Part shown: positions 1-6,323 of the stretch, piece after piece | Position numbering within the stretch: position 1 is the stretch's first letter | Layout of the letters: each line of letters starts with the position of its first letter | Assembly: GCA_020201015.1 (NCBI GenBank) | Contig: JAIVHN010000066.1 | Span: 1-14,468 of the forward strand | DNA length: 14,468 nucleotides | Direction: 5' to 3' | Source: Spirochaeta sp. | GTDB taxonomy: Bacteria; Spirochaetota; Spirochaetia; DSM-27196; SLAA01 | Translations under genes and position numbers: made by a program | The notes under the pieces: model-generated | Told to the model about the DNA's origin: nothing | The model's input: the letters and a program-made list of their open reading frames with translations, nothing else | Databases searched by the model: none

Positions 1-12
1 GAGAAATTCTTG

Positions 13-693
13 ATGAAGACTAAGCTGTCTACCACTGCTGGGCACAGGATTGGGCTGTTTGGGCTCCTGCTGCTCCTGCTTGTGGGCGGGGCGCCGCTTG
101 TGGCGGCCTCACCTGAGAGCTTCCGCTTCTCCGGAGATCGTACATCAGTCACGCTGGCCGAGGGACGCGAGCGCACGGTGTTGAGTGGGAAGGCCGAGAT
201 TGTTTCCGCCGATACACAGATCCGTGCCGAGCGTATAGAAATTTACGGTAGGAACTTCCGCTACGCGATAGCCGAGGGAGGCGTTCGCGTAGTGGATTCC
301 AAACGCGATATACACCTCAGCGCTACCCGGCTATTTTTTGACCGTGAGGCCGATCAACTGCGGGCCGAAGGTAATGTGATAATGGAGGATCGCGCTAACG
401 AGCTGCTTGTTCGCGGGCGGTTCTTAGAGAATAGAAACGAAGAAGAACTCACGATCGTGCAGGCTGGGGTACGTATTCTTGGCGATGAGCTGACCGCTCG
501 GGGTGAGTATGCGCGCTATCGTCGAGATATCGATACCTTGGAAATATCAGGCATGCCGGTTGTGTTCCGTAAAGGAGACGAATACCGTGCAACACGGATC
601 ACCGTAGACCTTGAGCGGGACGAGATCGTGCTGCAGGGTGAGGTGCGCGGTGAAATTTCCACCGACGACGATGACCCGGAGGACGACGAGTAG
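13..693 (+). CDS. lptA: LptA/OstA-family periplasmic lipopolysaccharide-transport-like protein
   Basis: LptA-like protein of 226 residues, which in the Lpt pathway bridges the periplasm with a beta-jellyroll that carries lipid A-type molecules from the inner membrane. Residues 1-31 form a signal peptide: basic start, a leucine-rich core around GLFGLLLLLL, and a cleavage site near LVAA. The rest is rich in short alternating beta-strand repeats (for example LSGKAEIVSADTQIRAERIE and LRAEGNVIMEDRANELLVRG), the usual OstA pattern of stacked strands. The last 11 residues are almost all Asp/Glu, which is unusual. ATG at 13 is chosen because the signal peptide begins there; TTG at 10 is in frame, and the frame stays open to the window edge. 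A TGA at 11-13 overlaps the ATG and could be the end of an upstream lptC, but too little is visible to call it. Many spirochaetes lack classical LPS, so the true cargo is uncertain. Confidence 0.8.
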   Translation: MKTKLSTTAGHRIGLFGLLLLLLVGGAPLVAASPESFRFSGDRTSVTLAEGRERTVLSGKAEIVSADTQIRAERIEIYGRNFRYAIAEGGVRVVDSKRDIHLSATRLFFDREADQLRAEGNVIMEDRANELLVRGRFLENRNEEELTIVQAGVRILGDELTARGEYARYRRDIDTLEISGMPVVFRKGDEYRATRITVDLERDEIVLQGEVRGEISTDDDDPEDDE

Positions 694-1472
694 TGCTGCC
701 CTCAGAACTGTCTGCCGGGGATTCCACCGGGCAGCCCGCCGAGCAGTCGCCTGAGCTCACGGTCCAGGGACTGCGTAAGAGTTTTGGGCGTAAAGAGGTG
801 GTCCGCGGGGTAGGCTTTTCCATGCGGCGCGGCGAGGTAGTTGGGTTCCTGGGCCCCAACGGTGCGGGTAAAACAACGGTTTTTTACTCGGTCGTCGGCT
901 TTATACGTCCGGATGCAGGTCAAATTCTTCTTGAAGGCCAGGATCTTACTCACCTCCCAATGTACAAGCGTGCCCGTGCCGGAATCTCATACCTACCGCA
1001 AGAGGCCTCCGTGTTCAGAAAGTTGACGGTAGAAGACAATATCATGGCGATTCTTGAGACTCGGGACGACCTCTCGCCGAGCAATCGCAGGCAACGTCTC
1101 GATCAACTCTTGGAAGAGCTGGGAGTTGCGGCAAACAGAAAACAGCCTGCTTACACACTTTCGGGTGGTGAACGCCGCCGTACCGAGATCGCGCGGGCGC
1201 TTGCTATTGAGCCTAAGTTTTTGCTGTTGGATGAACCCTTTGCAGGAATTGATCCAATTGCAGTATATGAAATTAAGGGAATTATCCAAAATCTTGCGGC
1301 TGCCGGAATCGGGGTGCTTCTTACCGACCATAATGTGCGAGATACGCTTGAAATCACCGACCGATCCTATATCATCAACGCTGGTGAAATTGTAGTTCAG
1401 GGTAACCCCAAGGAGCTCATGGCCAATGAGATAGCCCGGCGTGTGTATCTTGGGGAAAGTTTCCGTATGTAG
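693..1472 (+). CDS. lptB: LptB, ABC transporter ATPase of the lipopolysaccharide export system
   Basis: Cytoplasmic ATPase expected to work with LptF/LptG to extract lipid from the inner membrane and push it to LptA. All ABC motifs are present: Walker A GPNGAGKT at residues 54-61, Q-loop YLPQEASVF with Gln103, signature LSGGE at 156-160, Walker B FLLLDEP with Asp180 and Glu181, and switch His213 in LLTDHNVRDTL. The latter is typical of LptB. At 259 residues it is about 18 longer than E. coli LptB; the extra residues are a Pro/Ser/Glu-rich N-terminal extension before the ABC fold begins near residue 22. The start is GTG at 693, sharing one base with the lptA stop (TAGTG). A GGAGG at 678-682 lies 10 bases upstream, inside the acidic tail codons of lptA, so translation is probably coupled. 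Confidence 0.92.
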   Translation: MLPSELSAGDSTGQPAEQSPELTVQGLRKSFGRKEVVRGVGFSMRRGEVVGFLGPNGAGKTTVFYSVVGFIRPDAGQILLEGQDLTHLPMYKRARAGISYLPQEASVFRKLTVEDNIMAILETRDDLSPSNRRQRLDQLLEELGVAANRKQPAYTLSGGERRRTEIARALAIEPKFLLLDEPFAGIDPIAVYEIKGIIQNLAAAGIGVLLTDHNVRDTLEITDRSYIINAGEIVVQGNPKELMANEIARRVYLGESFRM

Positions 1473-1491
1473 CATTAGGGATGAATCGGCG

Positions 1492-1523
1492 TTGACAAGA
1501 GCAGTGCTGGGATTCAATATAGA
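1492..1523 (+). promoter_or_regulatory. Candidate sigma-70-type promoter upstream of rpoN
   Basis: A perfect TTGACA lies at 1492-1497 in the 71-base gap between lptB and rpoN. Possible -10 elements are imperfect: CAATAT at 1515-1520 with a 17-base spacer, or TATAGA at 1518-1523 with a 20-base spacer. The position, about 20 bases before the GTG start, suits a promoter for rpoN and the genes after it. This rests only on matching a consensus; there is no other evidence. Confidence 0.35.
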
Positions 1524-1543
1524 TAGAACTGGAGGACACCGGA

Positions 1544-2595
1544 GTGCAGGTGCAGCGTCAGGGGTTGGTTCAAGACCAGCGCCTCAAAATGAATCCCCAA
1601 CTCTTGCAGAGCATCCAAATGATGGCGTTGCCCATTCAGGCGGCTTTCACCAAACAGCGCCGCAGGAGCTTGTGGGTCAGGGCAAACAAAAGATGCTTCA
1701 GGAAGCGCTGCCTCTTATACAAGGGCTTGATCCGGTGGGCTGTGCCGTGGCCGACTATCGCGAGTCTCTTCTGGTGCAGGCTCAGCGCGCCGAAGACTGC
1801 CCGGCTTTTGTTTGTCAAATCATTAAGGATCATCTTCCCCTGCTAGAAAAAAGTAAGCCTAACGAGATCGCACGTAAGCTCAAGGCTGATCAGGCTGCTA
1901 TCGATACTGCGGTTGCCTTCATTCGTGAGCTCACGCCGTTTCCTGGACGGCTCTACGCCGGGGATCAACCAACCTATGTCATTCCAGATCTCATGGTTGT
2001 TATGCGTGAAGGCCGCATTGTTATTCTCATGAATGACGAAGAAATACCGGTGCTTGGGGTGAGCGGTTTTTTTGAGTCGCTTGCCCATGGGAACAATGGA
2101 GAGAAGACCGCACGCCGCTTTGCTACGCGGAGCGTGAAAGACGCCAAGTGGTTTATTCATAGTATTGAACAACGAAAGCACACGCTTATGAAGACAGCAC
2201 GCTCAATCGTGGAGTTTCAGCGAAACTTTTTTCTGAAAGGACCCAAGTTTCTGGTTCCGCTTACGCTAAAAGACATTGCGGGAGAGGTTGGGGTACATGA
2301 GGCTACGGTGTCTCGAATCACCACAAACAAGTATGTTCAGACCGAGTGGGGAATCTTTGAGCTAAAGTACTTCTTTTCAAATGCGGTTTCGGGCACCGGC
2401 GGTGGCGGAACGCAGATGTCTAAGGAGGCGGTCAAGGAAACTATGCGGGAAATCCTTGCCGAAGAGGGGCAGGAGCAACATCTTTCGGATCAGAAGATCG
2501 CGGATCTTTTGGCAAAGCGTGGAATTACTATTGCTCGACGGACGGTGGCGAAGTATCGCAACGAGCTTGCTATTTCGTCCTCGTATGACCGCTAA
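1544..2595 (+). pseudogene. rpoN: RNA polymerase sigma-54 factor, broken by an out-of-frame internal deletion
   Basis: Sigma-54 directs RNA polymerase to -24/-12 promoters and needs an AAA+ activator. A GTG at 1544, 8 bases after GGAGG (1531-1535), starts region I: MQVQRQGLVQDQRLKMNPQL followed by LQSIQMMALPIQ, up to about 1639. That frame then becomes Arg-rich nonsense and stops at about 1846. The protein resumes one frame back, from about 1639, with GFHQTAPQELV and LQEALPLIQGLDPVGCAVAD (core-binding region III). It continues intact through the HTH (LTLKDIAGEVGVHEATVSRI), EWGIFELKYFFS, and the RpoN box ARRTVAKYRNE to the stop at 2595. By comparison with E. coli RpoN (477 residues), the end of region I, acidic region II and the start of region III are missing; about 350 residues remain in the two pieces. 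An authentic deletion or an assembly error could both explain this. Confidence 0.85.
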
Positions 2596-2597
2596 GG

Positions 2598-2629
2598 TAC
2601 TTGGCACCCACAGTGGGTTGAGCCAAGTA
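2598..2629 (+). repeat. Strong inverted repeat (hairpin) between rpoN and hpf
   Basis: Perfect 8-base arms TACTTGGC (2598-2605) and GCCAAGTA (2622-2629) enclose a second perfect pair, CCCA (2607-2610) and TGGG (2614-2617), around a 3-base loop CAG. The unpaired bases are A2606 and TTGA at 2618-2621. It begins two bases after the rpoN stop. No T-run follows, so it does not look like a simple intrinsic terminator. It could be an RNA processing or stability element at the rpoN-hpf boundary, or a protein-binding site. Function is not shown by the sequence. Confidence 0.55.
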
Positions 2630-2658
2630 AGCGCAAGGAACGACAAGGGGGATACGGT

Positions 2659-2952
2659 ATGGAAGTTGACATCAAAGGCGTTCATTTTGACCTGAAAGAC
2701 GAGACTAAGGAACTTATTGACAAGAAATTGGAGCGAGTAGCTTTTGCGGAAGAATACATTGTAAATCTGGATTTTACATTCACGAAAGAAAAGAAAGAGT
2801 TCGAGCTTGAGGCTAAGATGCATTTTCGCTGGGGTAAAGATGCTGTCGTGAAGACGACGAGTTTTGATCTGAAAGAGGGTTTAGATAAGCTTATGGATAA
2901 ACTCGAAATGAAAGTTCGCAAAGAAAAGGATAAAATCACCGATCGTTCATGA
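2659..2952 (+). CDS. hpf: Ribosome hibernation-promoting factor, short form (HPF/RaiA/YfiA family)
   Basis: Small protein of 97 residues that would bind the 30S subunit at the mRNA/tRNA channel and quiet ribosomes in stationary phase or starvation. It shows the family pattern: an opening strand MEVDIKGVHFDL, a helix DETKELIDKKLERV, strands with many charged residues (VNLDFTFTKEKKEFELEAKM), then a lysine-rich helix FDLKEGLDKLMDKLEMKVRKEKDK that faces rRNA. The length fits the short form; it lacks the C-terminal dimerisation domain of long HPF, so 100S formation would need a partner. The ATG at 2659 follows a G-rich ribosome-binding site (GGGGG, 2647-2651). It is the gene that normally follows rpoN in the conserved lpt-rpoN-hpf cluster. 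The stop overlaps the hprK start by four bases (ATGA). Confidence 0.85.
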   Translation: MEVDIKGVHFDLKDETKELIDKKLERVAFAEEYIVNLDFTFTKEKKEFELEAKMHFRWGKDAVVKTTSFDLKEGLDKLMDKLEMKVRKEKDKITDRS

Positions 2953-3956
2953 AAACATTTACCGTTCTGGATCTGCTCAACCTGGATATGCAGGAGCAGA
3001 ATGAGCTTGACCTCCGCTGTCTTGGTGGGCGTCCCGGCCTGGCACGGCCTATCACCGTGCCGGATCTCAACCGACCGGGCCTGGCTCTGAGTGGCTTCTT
3101 TGATAACTTTGGGTTTGAGCGGATCCAGGTATTTGGACGTGGGGAGACTGCGTACCTTAACAAACTATCGGAAGAACAAGAGTTTGAAAACATTAAGCGG
3201 TTCTTCAGCGTTGAAATGCCCTGTGTTGTGTTTACGCATGGCCTTCAGCCCACTAAGGAGTTCTTTGCCGAGGCCGAGCGCACCAGCTGTCCGGTCCTCC
3301 AAACAGGCCTTGCTTCCTCGGATTTTGCTGCTCGTGTTATTCGCGCGTTAACCAATATCTTTGCCCCAACACGGACTCTGCACGGCGTGCTGGTAGAGGT
3401 GTTTGGCGTTGGAGTTCTTCTGTTGGGTGATAGTGGCGTCGGCAAGAGTGAAACTGCTCTGGAGCTTGTTGAGCGCGGACATCGACTCGTGGCCGACGAT
3501 GCGGTAGAGATACGTTGCGTTGCCGGAGATATTCTCACAGGATCCGGGGCCAACAAGGTGTTGGGACACCATATGGAAATCCGGGGGCTGGGAATAATAA
3601 ATGTTACCCACCTATTTGGCGTAGGTGCTATCCGTGATAAGAAAAAGATTCAGTTGGTTATTGAGTTGGAGCTATGGAAGCCGGAGAAAACCTACGACCG
3701 CATCGGTTCCGATGAGCGCTACCAAGAGATTCTTGGTGTTCAGGTGCCCTACCTCGAGGTCCCGGTTAAAGCCGGAAGGAACATTCCAATCATTGTTGAG
3801 ACGGCTGCAATGAATGAACGGCTCAAACAAATGGGGTACTACTCTGCGCGTGAGTTCAATCAAAGTGTCCTTAAATGGCTGGAAACGGAAAATGCACGGA
3901 CGCGGTACTTCCAAGACCGCGATCCAATGAGCTATGATGACACGACCAGCAAATAA
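2949..3956 (+). CDS. hprK: HPr kinase/phosphorylase
   Basis: Bifunctional enzyme of 335 residues that phosphorylates HPr on Ser46 with ATP or PPi and removes that phosphate again, linking the PTS to metabolic state. The N-terminal domain (about 1-135) is the variable DRTGG-like half. The C-terminal catalytic domain has Walker A GDSGVGKS at 160-167, preceded by His145 (HGVLVEVFGVGVLLL), the acidic pair VADDAVEI near 181-188, the family signature EIRGLGIINV at 210-219, and the PVKAGRN loop at 272-278. All are intact, and the length is slightly above the usual 310-330. It overlaps hpf by ATGA and is followed after 10 bases by its substrate gene, ptsH. In Treponema such proteins belong to an incomplete, apparently regulatory PTS without sugar permeases; whether that holds here cannot be seen. 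Confidence 0.93.
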   Translation: MKTFTVLDLLNLDMQEQNELDLRCLGGRPGLARPITVPDLNRPGLALSGFFDNFGFERIQVFGRGETAYLNKLSEEQEFENIKRFFSVEMPCVVFTHGLQPTKEFFAEAERTSCPVLQTGLASSDFAARVIRALTNIFAPTRTLHGVLVEVFGVGVLLLGDSGVGKSETALELVERGHRLVADDAVEIRCVAGDILTGSGANKVLGHHMEIRGLGIINVTHLFGVGAIRDKKKIQLVIELELWKPEKTYDRIGSDERYQEILGVQVPYLEVPVKAGRNIPIIVETAAMNERLKQMGYYSAREFNQSVLKWLETENARTRYFQDRDPMSYDDTTSK

Positions 3957-3966
3957 TGAGGCATTT

Positions 3967-4233
3967 ATGACAGAAAAACTTGTCACCGTAAAAAATCGCG
4001 CCGGGATTCATGCCCGACCTGCAGCCCTAATTGTACAAACAGCGGGCAAGTTCAAGTCTAAGATCTTTTTCAAGAGTGAAGATGAAGAAATCAACGCTAA
4101 GTCAATCATGGGAATAATTACCCTTGGAGCTAGTTACAACTCCAGTATCAAAATTACCGCGGAAGGCGAGGATGAAGAAGATGCGGTTGAAGCCCTCGCG
4201 CAACTTTTTGAGAAGCGTTTCGAAGAGGAGTAG
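3967..4233 (+). CDS. ptsH: HPr, phosphocarrier protein of the PTS
   Basis: HPr of 88 residues. His15 in AGIHARPAA is the phosphate acceptor from Enzyme I, and Ser46 in NAKSIMGI is the site modified by HPr kinase; both fall at exactly the canonical positions when ATG 3967 is used. The remainder (LGASYNSSIKITAEGEDEEDAVEALAQLFEKRF) matches the usual C-terminal strand and helix. A frame extension back to 3934 gives 11 more residues that overlap hprK and would shift the canonical numbering, so it was rejected. Having the Ser46 region together with the adjacent hprK supports a regulatory role, in which P-Ser-HPr acts as a signal, rather than, or in addition to, sugar transport. Confidence 0.93.
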   Translation: MTEKLVTVKNRAGIHARPAALIVQTAGKFKSKIFFKSEDEEINAKSIMGIITLGASYNSSIKITAEGEDEEDAVEALAQLFEKRFEEE

Positions 4234-4243
4234 GGCTCAGGGC

Positions 4244-4912
4244 ATGTGTGCCCACCCGTTTTTCCTTGTTTGTGTTATCGCTTCGCTCGCGACCGTTACC
4301 CTTCATGCGGACACTGATGAACCTCGTGCAACCTTAACGGTTATCTCATCACAGGTGCTACAAGATCATTTGCTGCTTGATATTACACTCGAAGATTACG
4401 ACCCGTTGCCGGTTCTCAATGCATTGCATGATGGACTTCGGAGCGAAATTGCTTTCGTGACTCGCATATATCATCCTCGACGTGGTATTCTCCGGATTCT
4501 AGGTGATCGTCTGCTAGCTGAGCATAGTTTCCGATATGAGGCATATTGGGATATCTTTGAACGTCGCTATGTGCTCATGTCCGAGGGCGCTGTTCAACGT
4601 TTTGCCGACCGGGAAGACTTCTTAAGAGCCTTTCTCGGCATTTCTCGTTTGCGAGTATCTCTTGACGAACTAGGCGACGACAGCTTGACTGAGGAGAATC
4701 TTACGGTGGCTGCTCAGTTGCGGCTTACCCCAATGAAACTGGTGCCTGCCCTTGGCATCCTCTCGTTTGTGCTTCGGGACGAGGTGCTTTCGACCGAGTG
4801 GGTTCGGTGTGAGATTCCTACGAAGGAGCTGTCCGCCATCAACGGAGGTGGTGTCCTATGCGAAATCGACGTCAATAAACTTCATCTCAACTGCTATGCA
4901 GTCCTGGTTTAG
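4244..4912 (+). CDS. DUF4390-type exported protein of unknown function
   Basis: Protein of 222 residues from ATG 4244, ten bases after ptsH. Residues 1-22 look like a signal peptide (MCAHPFFLVCVIASLATVTLHA), predicting export. The mature part has the features I associate with DUF4390: a Leu-rich beta-strand start (LDITLEDYDPLPVLNALHDGLRSEI), an RIYHPR segment, EAYWDIFERRYVL, and a long segment ending LSTEWVRCEIP. DUF4390 genes commonly sit directly before ntrY-like kinases, as here, suggesting a periplasmic partner for the sensor; no biochemical role is established that I know of. The last roughly 20 residues (from GGGVLCEIDV) run over the ribosome-binding site and start codon of the kinase and probably are not native, because the region after 4860 appears to be a deletion junction. 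The family assignment is by pattern only. Confidence 0.65.
   Translation: MCAHPFFLVCVIASLATVTLHADTDEPRATLTVISSQVLQDHLLLDITLEDYDPLPVLNALHDGLRSEIAFVTRIYHPRRGILRILGDRLLAEHSFRYEAYWDIFERRYVLMSEGAVQRFADREDFLRAFLGISRLRVSLDELGDDSLTEENLTVAAQLRLTPMKLVPALGILSFVLRDEVLSTEWVRCEIPTKELSAINGGGVLCEIDVNKLHLNCYAVLV
4844..4878 (+). promoter_or_regulatory. Ribosome-binding site and abortive start of the NtrY-like kinase
   Basis: GGAGG at 4844-4848 stands 9 bases before ATG 4858, the best ribosome-binding site in this region. It opens only a six-codon frame, MRNRRQ, ended by TAA at 4876-4878. Met-Arg-Asn-Arg-Arg is what one expects as the cytoplasmic lead-in to a first membrane helix of a sensor kinase, but no helix follows. 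This marks the original kinase start and implies that sequence is missing between about 4876 and 4896. Confidence 0.55.
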
Positions 4913-6323
4913 CGACAGAACCGGTGAAGCACTCGAAGGCGGCCTGGCAATTGCGCTTGAATACTATGACGACAAGGTCTCTTCCCTTGAGCGTTACGCC
5001 TCGGAGGGGATGCTTGAAAACGTACTAGATCAGTTTTCTGAGAACCCGGAATTGGGGTGGGCGCTGTTGCAGCGCAGCAATCACGCGGTCGACGCATTCC
5101 AGGTCTTTAACGAAGAGGGAGTTCCGGTATACTCCGCCGGTGCAGAGATTGCGCATGTGCCGAGCCTTGGGAGTGCGTTGGCGCGTGAGGGCTTGGTTGT
5201 ACGGGACAACGTTATGGATCGAAGCCTCCTTCGGCTTCGTCGGACCTTCCGTGACGAGTTCCAGGATCAAGTGCAAATTGCGGTGATAAGTGTGGTACTT
5301 CCGACCGACTTTGATCTTCATGCTCAACTGTTGACCGGTTCACGAGAGACTTTTGTACAACTAGACAGACTCCAGGCTACCTTCATTATTGCTCTCTCAG
5401 TTTTTTATGCATTTTTTTCATTCCCGCTTTTGCTGCTCGCTATACTTGTGAGTTTCTTCCTGAGTGACGAAATCATACGCCCAATAGTCAACCTTGAAGA
5501 GGCGACGCGACGGGTAGCGGAGGGCGACTTCTCTATACGGATCCTGACGCGTTCGCACGATGACCTGGCCAATCTGGTCGACTCCTTCAATCGCATGGTC
5601 TCGGAGTTGGAGCGCAATCGTCTGAAAATTCTGCAGACCGAGAAGGTTGCAGCGTGGCAGGAGATTGCGCAGCGGCTTGCCCATGAGATCAAGAATCCGT
5701 TGACACCTATCAAGCTGTCTTCCGAAAGGCTGGTGCGAAAACATCGCAATGGTGCAGAGGATTTTGATGCGGTATTTGTGAGTTCTATGCGATCTATCAT
5801 CACCGAGGTAGATGCCCTCAGCAATATGCTTTCTGAGTTTCGTAACTTTACTCGGCTTCCGGAGCCTCATATTGAGCAGTTGTATCTTGCCGAGCTGGTA
5901 CATGATGTTGCCGCGACCTATGCAGAGTACTCAAATACTACGTTGGAGTATGACGATGTGGCACCGGACTTAGTGGTCGAAGCCGATCGGTCGCAGATGA
6001 AGCAAGTATTTGCAAACCTGTTTAAGAACGCGATCGAGGCGATGCCGGAAGGCGGTAAGGTCATTGTGCGGGCCGATGTTGTAACGAAGGGAAATTCCCG
6101 CTACTGTAGAATACAGGTTCGCGACACCGGACCGGGCATCGCATCTGAACATCATGCTCAGGTCTTTCACCCGTACTTCACCACGAAACGCAGCGGTACG
6201 GGGTTAGGGTTGTCCATTGTTGAACGCATCGTGGTTGATCACGGTGGGCATATGTGGTTCGAGACTGAGCTCGGGGTAGGAACGACGTTCTTCATAGACA
6301 TCCCCGGAAAAGAGAAGTTATGA
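4896..6323 (+). CDS. NtrY-like sensor histidine kinase, first membrane helix apparently lost
   Basis: Kinase partner of the downstream sigma-54 activator. From ATG 4896 it has 475 residues: an extracytoplasmic-type sensor region (about 1-160, opening MQSWFSDRTGEALEGGLAIA), one clear membrane helix (about 161-190), a HAMP linker (about 190-245, DEIIRPIVNL and VAEGDFSIRI), and a HisKA domain with His263 in LAHEIKNPLTP. The ATPase domain has Asn378 in the N box, Asp410 in DTGPGIA, and the G2 box GTGLGLSI at 434-441. All catalytic motifs are intact. The problem is the N-terminus: a normal NtrY-like kinase has a membrane helix just before the QSWF segment, but upstream in this frame there is only out-of-frame DUF4390 sequence, and the likely original start at 4858 is in a different frame. 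ATG 4896 has no ribosome-binding site. The gene may be inactive, mis-assembled, or made as an abnormal single-helix form. The stop overlaps the next gene by ATGA. Confidence 0.75.
   Translation: MQSWFSDRTGEALEGGLAIALEYYDDKVSSLERYASEGMLENVLDQFSENPELGWALLQRSNHAVDAFQVFNEEGVPVYSAGAEIAHVPSLGSALAREGLVVRDNVMDRSLLRLRRTFRDEFQDQVQIAVISVVLPTDFDLHAQLLTGSRETFVQLDRLQATFIIALSVFYAFFSFPLLLLAILVSFFLSDEIIRPIVNLEEATRRVAEGDFSIRILTRSHDDLANLVDSFNRMVSELERNRLKILQTEKVAAWQEIAQRLAHEIKNPLTPIKLSSERLVRKHRNGAEDFDAVFVSSMRSIITEVDALSNMLSEFRNFTRLPEPHIEQLYLAELVHDVAATYAEYSNTTLEYDDVAPDLVVEADRSQMKQVFANLFKNAIEAMPEGGKVIVRADVVTKGNSRYCRIQVRDTGPGIASEHHAQVFHPYFTTKRSGTGLGLSIVERIVVDHGGHMWFETELGVGTTFFIDIPGKEKL

Noticed and set aside
993..1517. 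174-codon open frame on the minus strand opposite lptB
   Set aside because: It lies antisense to a fully conserved ABC ATPase, has no recognisable domain or ribosome-binding site, and is best explained as a by-product of codon usage.
1637..1700. Programmed -1 frameshift as an explanation for the rpoN frame change
   Set aside because: No X-XXY-YYZ slippery heptamer lies in the overlap of the two frames (the A-rich stretch near 1684-1691 does not fit), and a frameshift would not restore the missing end of region I, region II and the start of region III.
2601..2618. TTGGCAC at 2601-2607 as a sigma-54 (-24/-12) promoter for hpf
   Set aside because: The -24 half looks good, but the base pair GC expected ten bases after GG is GG here, and no TTGC follows. 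The match is explained as part of the hairpin arm.
3934..3966. Longer HPr start at 3934
   Set aside because: It adds residues that overlap the end of hprK and would move His15 and Ser46 off their canonical positions.
4752..4895. Longer kinase start at 4752
   Set aside because: The 48 extra residues are Arg/Ser/Cys-rich, antithetical to a membrane helix, and overlap the conserved DUF4390 frame; they are shadow sequence.
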